From positions 25,147,922 to 25,211,921 of the forward strand of contig CM067059.1 in assembly GCA_033980235.1 (NCBI GenBank): a DNA stretch of 64,000 bases, in the 5' to 3' direction. Below are positions 13,901 to 24,530 of this stretch, piece after piece. The translations under genes were made by a program, and so were the position numbers. The notes under the pieces were generated by a model, which was not told where the DNA came from, did not search any database, and saw only the letters and a program-made list of their open reading frames with translations. Source of the stretch: Diadema setosum (lineage: Eukaryota > Echinodermata > Echinoidea > Diadematoida > Diadematidae). Position 1 is the first letter of the stretch. Each line of letters starts with the position of its first letter.

Positions 13901-16900
13901 TGTCCGGATACGAGAGGTTCAACTGTATATATGCATGTACTGACTGGCAGTGATTAGCTAGGGAATGTGGGGTTCATGGGGTCAAAGGTCAAGGGCAACA
14001 CTTCAAAATTTTACTATCTCCCTCATATTTGTGCAATGCCAGCAGGATTTTTTTTTAAAACTTGGTGTATGCATTTTTAACCTGATAGTGATTCTCTAGA
14101 AAGTTTTGTTTTTATGCCTCCGCCACGAAGTGGTGCCGGAGGCATTATGTTTTCGGGTTGTCCGTCCGTCCGTCCTTCCGTCCGTCCGTAATGAATTTTG
14201 TGGACAAGGTAACTATCGAAACCTGTTGAGGTATCCTAATGAAACTTGGCATGTATGTGTATTAGGGGGTGAAGTTGTGCCTATCAACTTTTGGGTGCAC
14301 ATGCTCAAGGTCAAAGGTCAAAAGGTCAAGGTCAAATACATAAAATTTCACTATTTCCACCATATCTATTGAATGCCTGAAGATATTTTCTTGAAACTTA
14401 GTGTATACATGTTTTACCCAATTAAGATTCTCTGGTGAAAGTTTGGGTCATGAGGTCAAAGGTCAAAGGTCAAAAGGTCAGGGTCATATACATAAAATTT
14501 CACTATTTCCGCCATATCTATTGAATGCCTAGAGAGATTTTCTTGAAACTTAGTGTATTCATGTATTACCCAATTAAGATTCTCTGGTGAAAGTTTGGGT
14601 CATGAGGTCAAAGGTCAAAAGGTCAAGTAAAAATATTAAAACTTCTTTTTTTTCTCCGTACCTTGGAAAATTGTTCAAGGTATCTTCATGGAACATAGTA
14701 TATACATGTACTGACTGGAAGTGATTATCTAGAGAATGTAGGGTTCATGGGGTCAAAGGTCAGGGGTCAAAGGTCAAGTGCAAGACTTCAAAATTTTACT
14801 ATTACCCTCATATTTATGCAATGCCAGCAGGGCTATTTTTTTACACTTGGTGTATGCGTGTGTAACCTAATAGAAATTCTCTGGAAAGTTTTTTTTTTCT
14901 CTTTTTGCCTCAAAGGTCAAAAGGTCAAAGATCAAGTGAAAGTGCTGAACTAACTTTTTCCTCCATATCTCGGAAGTGGCTCAAGTTACCTTGAAACTTA
15001 GTACATATTATGCATGTTCTACCTGAAAGTAATCTTATGAATTTTAGGGTCAAGGGCCAGATGAAAATGGTAACAATTTACCATTCAATTCAGAAATTGC
15101 ACTTTTTCTCCACACCTGTACCTTGAAAATTACTCAATGCCTAAATGTATGAATGGGTCAAAGTCAAGTTAAAGTCCTTAAATCCCTAGATACATGCTCT
15201 CCTATTCATCCAATTAAACCTACGTCAAGGAAGGTGAACATTCAACACATTTGTGACAAACTTGTCATTCCAATATTTTGCCAATTTTGTGAAAATGTAA
15301 TCACACAGTGTCCACATGTACTATCTAGACCTATTGGGAAAATCATGCATTATGGCGGAGGCATACCAGTCGCCAAAGCGACATTTCTAGTTGTTTTTGT
15401 TTTTTGTTTTTTGCCAAAAAGGTCAAAAGGTCAAAGATCAAGTGAAAGTGCTGAACTTACTTCTTTCTCCATATCTCGGAAGTGGCTCAAGTTATCATGA
15501 AACTTACTACATATTTATACATGTTCTGCCTGACAGTAATTCTCTTATGAGTTTTAGGGTCAATGGCCAGATGAAAATGGTAACAATTTACTATTCAATA
15601 CAGAAATTGCCTTTTTTTCTCCATACCTTGAAACTTACTCAAGGCATAAACTTATGAAAGGGTCAAAGTCAAGTTAAAGTCCTTCAATCCCCAAATACGT
15701 GCTCTCCTATTCGTCCAATTAAACCTATGTCAAGGAAGGTGAACATTCAACACTTTTGTGACAAACATGTCATTTTGATATTTTGCCAGTTTTGTGAAAA
15801 TGTAATCACACATTGTCCACATGTACTATAGACCTATTAGGAGAATCATGCATTATGGCGGAGGCATACCAGTCATTTCTAGTTTTGTTTATGTTTGTAT
15901 GAGATTACGAAAATATATTTCATTTGGGATAATGACGTGAGGTCATTAGCCTAGGGGTGGCAGTCAGAGAGCAACATTTGACATGAGCCACTTCACTTAT
16001 TTCAGTTTATTTACATTCAATGAGGGCTATCAGATCAATAGCAAGTTATGACATTCGTACATTAACGAGCAATTTGATAAGTTATCGATCAACAGTGCGA
16101 GGAAAAGTATGAAATTATAGAGTGGATTCCACAAAGGGCATTACTCTACTCATACAAATTATCTTTCCGTACTCTTGTCAAAAATGTTGTTTTATGACGT
16201 CATGGACTTATTAATGAGAGAAATCACCTCACTAGGTATTGTTCTCTCAACAGTTCCAGCCATCAGAATAACTGCAACATCATTGACTGCCGATCTGTAT
16301 GCCTGGGTCAAGAGGGACATGGCAGTTAATATTTTGATATCCTATTAAAGATTGAAAAAATGCACACACTGTGTAAAGGTCAAACCCAAAGCAAATCTCC
16401 TGCATACATGTCCAGGACTTTGAAAATTGTTACCAGCGTGCTTCCTAACTTTAACCTGGCTCATGACAAAGGAATACTTGAATTTCTGTCAGCCTACTGG
16501 ACTGTAAAGAACGTAACAGTTTTCCAGCAATCTGCCTGATTAGGGAGCTTTAGGTGTGCAATACAGACCTTTGAGATGACGATTGCATTTCATATTCTCC
16601 TCTTTACCTGCGTCTTGCTGAAAAGTAGTTTTAGTTAATGTGAGAACGCATCCTATGAAAAATGAAATGGGGCCCCCCATATGATCAGTGCATTTAGTAG
16701 CTCTCTGCATCATGAATTGAGCAGACATAAAAATAACCCAGAACACGTAGTGAAAACTCGGACGACACGAGCTATAATAGATTGCATTTGATAAGCGATT
16801 TTGGGCATACTCTGAACAAGTTTTTTTTTTCTCTGAATGTCCCGTCGCGAAAATCAAATGCTCCCTATTATCGAATAGGATAGAACATTTCCTCTCATAC

Positions 16901-17978
16901 AACATTCTTCTTGTTTTGATGTCATTAACGTCCCCCCCCCCACTCTTATTACAGGATTCCTTTGAATCGGATGAGTCTGCAAAGGAAGAAAGACACGCTC
17001 ATCCCGCGGGTGATAGCAGAGTGCCATCAATCGCTCCATCATCATCGTCCTCATCATCACTCCACAAAGCTTCACCTGCAGTGCCCAATGTCCATCAGAA
17101 TAGGTCTGTAAACAAGTACATCAAAATACTCTCCAACTTTCTCGCCTGTGAGTAAGACTTGATGCGTCATGACCGTCTGGAGGCCTACACATGTATTTTT
17201 GTAGCTACTTAATCTATGGATGTGGGTTTTAATGCAGGTTCTTTACAATATGAGAAAATTCTCATGGTCCCATGTATCTGGTTATATTTGGGTCATTTGT
17301 GTTTTCATGAGAATTGTGAGCTACTGTCAATTCTCACAAACTGACATTGTATTCCTTTTGTATGTCACAGACACAGCTTTCCATGTAATTTATGTTCCAA
17401 ACGTTGCCTCTATAAAGTGTTATTCACCTATTTTTCAAACCATGACATTTAACCGCCATGTTCTATGTCAGGAACTTTTATTCCATATCCAAGCTGGACA
17501 TTATGTATCATCATACTTTGTTATTTTTCATGCATTTTATATTAAGAAATATGAAAAAAAAATTTAAATTGATTGAGAGATTATGTTCATTCTGTATAGT
17601 ACCCTGAAGTGGTACATTTGCTGGACAGATGTGCAGTGATGCAAGTTAATTTGTTGTTGTTGTTGTAGCTCTGTATGTGTGTCTCTCTCTAAATGTTTGC
17701 TTCAGGTTGTAATATTGTGTTAGACATATCGCTTGATGGTTCTCATGGGCATATTTTGCTGTCTCCTGTATTTTCCTGACCCCAGTCTACCACACCCATC
17801 AATGCACCAGATGCCAGGCACCGCATTTCCTCCCAGCATGCCTCAGCCCCTACCTCTGCAGCACGGCGCCCTCACTGGCAACACCCCGGCCATGGGCTCG
17901 TACACTATGCCCCACGCCAGTTTCTCTCAGGGTGAAAGCAAGGATGATGATGACAGCGACGACGACTACGATGCGTAG
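4884..17978 (+). CDS. DRAP1: DRAP1 / NC2-alpha, negative cofactor 2 alpha subunit (complete, 7 coding exons)
   Basis: Coding exons join(4884-4925, 6305-6377, 7323-7416, 10759-10893, 12835-12910, 16955-17103, 17786-17978); all junctions are GT-AG, phases agree, and the total is 762 nt (253 residues plus stop). The N-terminus, MPSKKKKYNARFPP then ARIKKIMQKDEDVGKVAA, is nearly that of vertebrate DRAP1. The H2A-like histone fold covers about residues 10-80 (RIKKIM, ALEIFVEAL, RNAKTLTTSHIKQCIE). The C-terminal half has a basic stretch (about 115-120), a run of seven serines near 170, a Pro/Met/His-rich segment and an acidic end, DDDDSDDDYDA. The family role is established: NC2-alpha pairs with NC2-beta (DR1) and clamps TBP on promoter DNA, blocking TFIIA/TFIIB. 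At 253 residues it is longer than the roughly 205-residue human protein; the extra length is in the tail. The ATG is the first in-frame one and starts exactly at the conserved terminus. Its 3' neighbour MRCK is convergent. Confidence 0.95.
6305..6377 (+). CDS. DRAP1: DRAP1 coding exon 2
   Basis: Follows acceptor ttgcag. Encodes histone-fold helix 1 and the start of helix 2 (ARIKKIMQKDEDVGKVAA, then PVPVLI). Ends with one base of a split serine codon before donor gtatcc. Confidence 0.93.
7323..7416 (+). CDS. DRAP1: DRAP1 coding exon 3
   Basis: Follows acceptor acttcag. Encodes the long central helix of the histone fold and loop 2 (KALEIFVEALITKSS, then RNAKTLTTSH). Ends two bases into an isoleucine codon at donor gtaagt. 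Confidence 0.95.
7951..9309. mobile_element. Hairpin-ended repeat with four internal tandem units (DRAP1 intron 3)
   Basis: Starts with tagctcacctgagcc, which folds back on aagtgagcta, and ends with caggtgagcgcta. Inside, a unit of about 315-323 bp recurs four times (starts near 8050, 8373, 8688, 9006), each with cattttcatcttcttc and ttggcaggtagcatccctag, separated by G-rich and C-rich runs. No coding capacity, so probably a non-autonomous element; class uncertain. Confidence 0.75.
9310..10030. repeat. Intronic segment with recurring tcccataagtcac motif
   Basis: The 13-mer tcccataagtcac occurs at about 9608, 9826 and 9997, with a one-base variant (tcccatcagtcac) near 9631. The surrounding sequence is not otherwise tandem. 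Origin unknown. Confidence 0.6.
10312..10732 (-). mobile_element. Degenerate copy of the cctccgccaag-ended repeat (reverse orientation)
   Basis: Begins with aactagaaaagcactttgag and gcagacctcc, the reverse complement of the 3' end of the element at 24531-25079. It ends with aacctccttccttggtcgag, a decayed version of that element's head. Lies in DRAP1 intron 3, ending about 27 bases before the exon 4 acceptor. Confidence 0.6.
10759..10893 (+). CDS. DRAP1: DRAP1 coding exon 4
   Basis: Follows acceptor ctgcag. Encodes the last histone-fold helix (KQCIEQESKFDFLRDLV) and an acidic linker. Ends with AG of a split arginine codon before donor gtagtc. A repeat element ends only about 25-30 bases upstream of this acceptor. 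Confidence 0.93.
11118..11919. mobile_element. Expanded copy of the TTTTCGCG MITE family
   Basis: Left end tactgtacaagctgaaattt followed by tcgcg; right end, reverse-complemented, tacactgtacgagttaaaat. Ends are imperfect inverted repeats. Several ttttcgc motifs lie near both ends. Lies in DRAP1 intron 4 and is larger than other copies, so it may contain a secondary insertion. Confidence 0.5.
12056..12421. mobile_element. GC-rich inverted-repeat element (DRAP1 intron 4)
   Basis: Left arm cgttcacattggtccccgc with acgcgggga; right arm, reverse-complemented, reads almost the same, including gttcacattggtccccgcg. The arms, about 37 bp, each contain a small hairpin tccccgcNNcgcgggga. The interior is also GC-rich, in contrast to the AT-rich intron. 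No target duplication is obvious and the superfamily is unknown. Confidence 0.7.
12835..12910 (+). CDS. DRAP1: DRAP1 coding exon 5
   Basis: Follows acceptor acctag. Encodes RKHGINRNTSAQ and an acidic Ser-rich stretch ending in SSDE; donor gtgagt, phase 0. This is the lineage-variable linker; the phase match with exons 4 and 6 supports it. Confidence 0.9.
13504..13925. mobile_element. Tigger/pogo-like MITE
   Basis: Terminal repeats CAGTTGAACCTCT ... AGAGGTTCAACTG with TA on both sides. Subterminal ttatccgga-type motifs on both ends are typical of Tigger/Jerky-like transposons. Copy B of the host repeat carries the matching unoccupied TA (14699-14700), confirming insertion boundaries. 422 bp, no transposase. 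Confidence 0.88.
14115..15392 (+). mobile_element. TGCCTCCGCC hairpin repeat, copy B (nested in copy A)
   Basis: Complete copy from hairpin 14115-14144 to cattatggcggaggcatacc and cgacatttctagttg. Copy A sequence stops at its left edge (gaaagttttg) and continues at its right edge (gccaaaaaggtcaaaaggtc), so it inserted into another member of the same family. Confidence 0.75.
16955..17103 (+). CDS. DRAP1: DRAP1 coding exon 6
   Basis: Follows acceptor attacag. Encodes a Ser/Glu/Pro-rich low-complexity segment with seven consecutive serines, ending PNVHQN plus two bases of a serine codon at donor gtctgt. Confidence 0.9.
17786..17978 (+). CDS. DRAP1: DRAP1 coding exon 7 (terminal)
   Basis: Follows acceptor accccag. 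Encodes the Pro/Met/His-rich segment (LPHPSMHQMPG) and the acidic C-terminus DDDDSDDDYDA, then TAG. Vertebrate DRAP1 likewise ends in an acidic run with D-Y-D near the end. Confidence 0.95.
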
Positions 17979-20531
17979 CGTCCGGCGAGGCTTGAAAACC
18001 TTCGAACTAACTCTTATCAGAGGGGTGGATGGGTCGTCATGGTGATGGGAAGAAAGATGCGTCTGGATTTTTAGGCAGTGTGCAACTCCTCGCTGTATGA
18101 GAAGTTTGTAAAGGAGTCAGATGGGGAGAGAAACAGAGTGGATAAAGATGTGCATCATTCACACCAGACCACTTCCCTTCTGTGCATCAGGTGAAATGAT
18201 GTTGCTGCATGATGCAGATGCTTTGGTTGCTATGGAGATTATACTGTAGCCTCAGAGACCCCCTCATCTCAGTTTGTAACCAAGGATGAGGAGTGCCTTG
18301 TCCAAGCTAATCTGTGTCATTGAGATCATAGAGACTCTTGTTTTGTTAAAGTCCAGACAAAATGAATACTAGGGAGAAAAAAAAGCTTGGGACAATAATG
18401 ACAGCATTATAACTAAGGCATAACTGCTGGCAGCTGATGTGCCCGTGATAGTTGTCACTATGAGTATGTCCAGTTGAATTATATGCTGCAGCAGAGATAA
18501 ACAAACCATACAACTACTATTACATGTGTGTATATCTTGAGTTTGTTTGTGTGTCTGTATGCTTTTTCTGAAATTTTAAGGACTCTAACCTCATAGATAT
18601 TCAGTATTGAAAAATATTGAGTACATGCATGTGGATACAATTCTTTCAAGTGAAGGTATGAACATCAACTGTCCAAGCATGCTTCCCTTAGAATGTTTGC
18701 TTTCGAGATGTACATCTAGTCTGTGCTTGCGTCAGCCCCAAAGGATGTGTTTACTGCCGTGATGAGTAGCTGAGCTTCTCACTATTGGCAAAAAAAAATA
18801 ATAATAATAATGATAAAAAAATAAATAATGATAATAATAAATATTAAAAAAAAATAATAATAAAATCAGACTGCAGGGAAGGATGTTTGCTCGTTTGTGT
18901 CAGCAGTAAGAATAAGTGTGAGATATACTTATTCAAGATTTGTACAATCCTCATTTAAGCACTTCTGAAGCACTCTTTTCTTCCAATATCTTGTTAACCA
19001 AAAAACAAAAGAGAAAGAAAGAAATACATAGATAAATATACATACTGGTTTCTAAATTCAGTAAACGTATATACAATGTATGTGCTATAGAGATAAGTTA
19101 TCGTATCTACTAGAAATGTGACAGTGAAACAGAGCTATCTTTTAGTTCCTCTATGTTATCGGGGTAGAAATGTGTCTTCATGCTGTTAGTGGGGACACAT
19201 GTGCCCAAACATGGATATCAGTGCAAGTGCTTGTCAATAGTAGAGTAACTCATATGAATTGCATGTAGTTTTGTGTTTGTATCGATCTATAAATCAACAT
19301 TGAATTTCTATCTATTGGAAGAAGGGAAAGATTAAAATCCAATATACATGATGAAATGTTATCAAAAGTGTGAGCCTTGTCCAAGAAACTTACGAGACAG
19401 TAAGGCCATCTCACTCATGTGTAGAAGCAGTGTAGGAAGCAAGAAATGACCAATATATGTATATGAGAATTGGAATAACAATTTGAGCAACTTGTGCATT
19501 TGGATGATTATATTTTCTTTTTTGTTTTCCATTTTTAATTCAGGTAATGTAATAGCAGCATCTTCACTTGTGCTTCACAAAGTTTTGAAAATACAGCGTG
19601 TACATGTACACCAGTTGATTTTGAACTGAAATTGAATTGAAATTACGTATTGTATTATGAACTACATCAAAAGCAACATCTAAGAAGAAAGAAATTGTGA
19701 TCCAATTCATTGTACTGGTGTACCACAGTTTACTTTTCCATGAGAAAATATTTCTATTATAACATCCGAGTGGCACAACAGTTGAAAGCAAGAAGCAGAA
19801 AAAAATTCGTTTTATCATAGTTTCTGCCTTAAAGCCACATGCTGATCGTCACTGCAATATGCAAAGGAAGTGGAAAAATATTGCATCACTTTATCTGTGT
19901 AAATGGGAGTTTATTTTCTGCTCTGCTTATGAAACAAAAGCAAAATATAATGATGCCAAGAGCGGAGGCATTTCTCAAAGAAAAACATGAGCAATCATTT
20001 CCACTGGTGTTGGATAAACAACTTGTCGAGTGTACGCTTCCAAGAGAACCACCACTATTGCCATCTTTTCCTGGCCAAATGGCAGTCACTATTTCTTCAA
20101 GTGCCTTACGTGTGTCGCACAATTGTGTTCCTTTTGTTTTGTTTGTTTTGTTTTGCTTTGTTTCCTTCTTGCCTTCTCGTATGCATGAAGTGTTCAGAGT
20201 ATACCAGGGCGTCTATGTCATTACATTTATGCAATTGTTTCCTGCTAATTTCTGTCATGGAAGAATTTTAATTTGTACAGATAGTATTATTTGTGAATGA
20301 TGTTTGACTTTGGGTTTTTTTCAACCAAAGATTGTTGGTTTCAAATAATTAGCGATTATTGTAAGATGTATTTGTTTTCTATTGTTTGTAGACTTGAATC
20401 GATCTCCATTTAATAGAGAACATTGATATGTCTTCAAAAGTCGAGTAGTAAGCCACCATTACTAGGAGCTTGAACTGAAATTTGACCTGTGAATTTGTAT
20501 GAAGGAAATATGTTGATGGTACAATGAAATC
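17979..20531 (+). other. Probable DRAP1 3'UTR and downstream flank
   Basis: No coding sequence was recognised after the DRAP1 stop, and no transposon until the duplication at 20532. Candidate AATAAA signals sit in the A-rich tract near 18820-18841, but that tract is an (ATA)n microsatellite, so the true polyadenylation site cannot be called. An open frame at 19839-20300 has Cys/Phe-rich, unstructured composition and is treated as chance. Confidence 0.35.
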
Positions 20532-20869
20532 AGAAGCCTCAGTTTTTACTGAACAGTTACTGAACTAAAAAAAAAAAAAAAGAGGTAATGGTGATTTTCA
20601 TCTGTCTATTCAATCAAGAGAGAAGTTTTCCATTGTCAGGGAGTACTGGAATAGATTTGTAAAACGAAACAGTCCGACCTCTAATATCTGGACTTGTTTG
20701 AGAAGCCTCAGTTTTTACTGAACAGTTACTGAACTAAAAAAAAAAAAAAAGAGGTAATGGTGATTTTCATCTGTCTATTCAATCAAGAGAGAAGTTTTCC
20801 ATTGTCAGGGAGTACTGGAATAGATTTGTAAAACGAAACAGTCCGACCTCTAATATCTGGACTTGTTTG
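20532..20869. repeat. Perfect 169-bp tandem duplication
   Basis: Bases 20532-20700 are repeated as 20701-20869 with no difference seen, including the 15-A homopolymer. The unit ends about 31 bases inside the terminal repeat of the adjacent Tigger-like element. Either very recent or an assembly artefact. Confidence 0.9.
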
Positions 20870-21189
20870 GAATGGCGCTCTTCCGAGAAGGGATTTGGCC
20901 GGATGTGGGAGACCCGATGTTTACTACACACAGGTGCCTACCAAATGGTAGTTATGTGTACATGAACTTGTATCGAAATTTTGTAAATATGTCACATCCT
21001 CGTCAGCTTGTCTGCGTTCAGATTTTTTTTTGATAATTTGCTAAATGATCACCTGTATCGTGCCCTGCTTTATTTGAAAAATTTTCTGTCCATGTTCTTG
21101 CTGTAATTTGGGAGTAAAAATGAGGGGGTGATGAATATCTGAATGCATATTATTTTATGAAAATTTGATGTGAATGTGTGTTAATTATG

Positions 21190-22345
21190 TTCATTTCATT
21201 TCATTTTCATTTTATTTCAACACGGTAATAAAAAGGAAACTTGCTCAGCCATCGGCTGTTATTCTGCAAGTCCATGCATGTATACAATATAACAGAACGA
21301 AGACATAGATTTAGTAACAGCGTATAACAATGATTGAAAATAAGAACAAAAGAAGAGAGAGGAAAAAAAATCACAAAGAAAGAGAAAAGTATATCTGCAT
21401 AATAACAGCACATGAAAAAAAAAATACAGACATTGCCAAGAGATTGACATAAAACAAATGTCAATAATACTCATCGCTTAAAGGACAAGTTCACCTTCAT
21501 AAACATAAGGATTGAGAGAATGCAGCAATATTAGTAGAACATATCAGTAAAAGTTTGAGGAAAATTAGACAATCAATGCAAAAGTTATGAATTTTTAAAT
21601 TTTTTGTGTTGGAATTGCTGGATGAGGAGACTAACAGCTTGTGATGTCATATGCGTACAACAGTATAAAGAAAGTGTAAAGAAAATTCAACATATTTTCA
21701 CTTTTTTCGCATAATAAAAGAGCACTTGACTTGCTTCTTTCTAAAGGCAGGGGGAACAATATTACCCATAACATATGTCAGTAACGAGTCAAGGGAATGT
21801 GTACTTTTTTTCAAAAGATGACATTTTGTGAAATTCTCTTTATATTTTCCTTATATTGTTGTACTCATGTGACATCATACGCTGCAGTAGTCTTCTCATC
21901 CAGCGGTGACTGCACAAAAACTTTTTTTTAATGGATTGTCTGATTTTCCTCAAACTTTCAATGATGCGTTTTATGAATATTGCTACATTCTCTCAATCCT
22001 TATGTTTATGAAGGTGAACTTGTCCTTTAACATAATAGGAAACTTTATGATATATTGATATGATGTAATATGATATATAATGCAGTGGATATCAAACTAC
22101 AACTGCTGCTGTTTCAAATGAAACCTGAAATTATTAAAACTCATAATCTTGATATTATCTGGAAAATCATTCCACACTTTACATCCCCTGTATTGTAAAC
22201 TTCTACATTTGAAATTAGTTGAAAATCTACATAACTCAAATTTTAACATATTGCATCTGGAAAATGTTAGGAATAATATGTAATTGATGTGGGTTTGTGC
22301 AGAAATTTTGTCTGAGTTTTGAATCCCCCTTTTAATTCCCCTGGA
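21190..22345 (-). mobile_element. LINE 3' fragment (CR1/L2-like), interrupted by an MITE
   Basis: On the - strand, upstream of a TAG at 22099-22097, one frame reads RSLQYRGCKVWNDFPDNIK then SFNNFRFHLKQQQL, the motif found at the C-terminus of many non-LTR retrotransposon reverse transcriptases. The 3' end, past the nested MITE at 21482-22026, finishes with repeated atgaa units near 21190-21215, as in CR1/L2-type LINE tails. 5'-truncated and non-functional. Confidence 0.7.
21482..22026. mobile_element. Long-TIR MITE (AGGACAAGTTCACC family)
   Basis: Inverted ends of about 50 bp: aaaggacaagttcacc, cataaacataaggattgaga mirrored by tctcaatccttatgtttatg and ggtgaacttgtccttt. Flanked by TTA or TTAA. 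A diverged copy lies at 62344-62872. Confidence 0.88.
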
Positions 22346-24261
22346 ATTATTAGATTAACAAAACAAAACAAAACAAAAAAATGGCGAGATCGCGGCCATA
22401 TAATAGAGAGATCCAGATAAAGGGAGGCTCAATAGGAGACGTTGAACTGAATGTTTTTCCTATTGCTTTTCACAGAAGGGCATAGCTCAGTACATCTCAT
22501 ATAGGCTTTCTGACATTCCCTGTTTGGAGTCAACTTTGCTTCTTTTCTCTCCTAATCAAGTTTACTAGCTTATCAAGCAGACATTTCATTGATGTTCCAC
22601 TTCGATTGTGAGGGTGGGTTCTGTTTTTTTCCCCCGCAACTTCGCCTTGAGTCTTGAGCATAATAGTTGAAGTTTGTTCGTGTTCATTCTAAGTACATGT
22701 AGTAGCACTTTTTGTTTACAAATTATCATTGCGTTTCTTCAGGGAAAACAGCTGCGTTAGAGCCCAAAATGAATTGGTGCTCGTCACCCATCACGTTAAA
22801 GGAGTTTGTAGGCAGTGTCTGCCTTTGAGCCTGATGAAAGTAGACTCGCCCTGTTTATGTTGACTTTAATATGCCATCAACTCATGGAGAATAGAAAGGA
22901 ATTCTGTCACCGTTCTTGCGGCTGAATGTGTTTTGGTTGATTGAGCAAACAATTATGGCATCTGTTGTCTGAATATTGAATAATGTTTGGACAGCATGCA
23001 AGATAAGAGGGGATATGGACTAAGTATTTATTTGACATCTATTTATCTAAATCATTTTAGTACAGTGCAGCAAAATAGCATTAAGTATAATTTCTTCCTG
23101 TGCAGTGACAGTTTCTGTGCTCAGTTTACTTTATTATTGTAGTGGTGAATGACCCCAAGAGACCTGTTATGTATGTCTGCTGAGGAGAAATCACTGTACC
23201 GTACGTCTCAAAACAACAAAAAAAATTACAATGGTACCCTCCGCAACAATGACTTTAAAAATAGCAAATCAATCCAAACACAATTTCAGGGTATGAAACT
23301 ATAAACTTATCGCCCACATCTTACGGAAAACCCTGTTCAGTTTGCTTCAGTGGTCAAAGAGAAATGAGGATTTTTGTAGAGCATGTGAGGAATCCCTTCC
23401 CTCCAGGTTCTGTCTATTGTGTTTACACATTGATATGCAGTTCCAAGAGCATCCAAGTGATTGACTTGGAAGAATCAGACTCATGACATGCTTTACTCAA
23501 TCCACATTATTTTCTCTGTGACTGTTTAACCAAATTGAATGGCATTTTCTGCAAAATAGAGCTAAGATGTTATATTTTAAGACCCTAAAGCAGCATTCAG
23601 ACGGTTAGAAGGTCCATATTTTGGGGGGGTTCTTTTTGACACAAGTCATAATGTGAAGACTAAACTGTCGGGTTTGAGTTGCAGTCACAATCGATTCTGT
23701 GCAGATTGATGACAGGAAAATGTCTTCTTTTTTTTTTTCCTTCTGCTATAAATTGTAAATGGCATTGAATTAAATGAGATTTTATGAAATCTGACGTGCA
23801 TTGTGGCAACATTTGCTTCTGTGTTTCTATATCTGTAAAACCAGAAATATTTGTGGGCATTTTGATTGTGCAAATTTTGCAATTTGCACAATTAAAATGC
23901 ATGCATAAGTTCTTGCCTACGTGTACTCTATTAAATGCACTGAATGCCAGTAGTAATTTGCAAAAATTTCACGCGGCGAAATTATCGTGCTTTACAGTTT
24001 GCTAAAATGTGAGGAGTGTACAAAATTGGCAGTAAATCCTGCATGAGTAATGATTTGTGTGTGCGTGTGTGTGTGTTTGCATGTACAGTATTTCTTTGCA
24101 GGTATTTCAAAGCTCTGAAAATTGCAGGTACACGCGTCGTGCAGGTCAAATTCAGTATGGTACCCCTGCAGATCAACATATACAGCTTGCCCTAATAAAT
24201 AAGGTGCATGGGCGGTGTGTAACTCGTGAAGTTAAAAACATTTTTTGGTCACATCGAAGTA

Positions 24262-24407
24262 CAGGGGGGCATTTCATGAAGCATTTTGTCAGATATTTTG
24301 TCTGACAAAGCAATGTTAAAAGCTACTGAAATCCTTGCATCTGATTGGCTGAGAGCAAATTTGTCCGACAAGTTGTCGGACAAAATGCTTCATGAAATGC
24401 CCCCCTG
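24262..24407. mobile_element. Palindromic MITE (CAGGGGGGCATTTCATGAAG)
   Basis: Ends caggggggcatttcatgaag + cattttgtc and their inverse at 24379-24407. Internal pairs (tgtccgacaagttgtcggac) extend the foldback, giving a hairpin over most of its 146 bp. Related in design to 62890-63049. Confidence 0.85.
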
Positions 24408-24530
24408 GTTTGTGCTAAGAGCGAGCTTCCACTTGACTTCGTTTCTCACTGGGTAGGCCTCTAAAAAGTTTATCCAAGGCATGGCACCCTGTCAAAATGT
24501 CACCCATGACCGTTGGATATTCAATAATTA

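Larger units (their letters stand above)
13051..15884 (+). mobile_element. TGCCTCCGCC hairpin repeat, copy A (interrupted by two insertions)
   Basis: Begins with the 30-base hairpin tgcctccgccacgaagtggt ... gccggaggca (13051-13080) and ends with cattatggcggaggcatacc and tttctagtt. It is split by the Tigger-like MITE at 13504-13925 and by copy B at about 14115-15392; the tail resumes near 15400 at the matching point. The body contains (tccg)n runs and many AGGTCA direct repeats. No protein coded. Lies in DRAP1 intron 5. Confidence 0.75.
20839..22449 (-). mobile_element. Tigger/pogo-like MITE, interrupted by a LINE fragment
   Basis: Left end CAGTCCGACCTCTAATATCT and gggatttggccgga correspond to the reverse complement of the right end of the MITE at 13504-13925. 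The right end (atccagataaagggaggctc ... gttgaactg) corresponds to its left end. Removing the LINE (about 21190-22345) leaves about 455 bp, near the 422 bp of the intact copy. Confidence 0.75.

Noticed and set aside
19839..20300. 153-codon open frame downstream of DRAP1
   Set aside because: Composition is Cys/Phe-rich and irregular, no family resemblance, no splice context; likely chance in the 3' flank.
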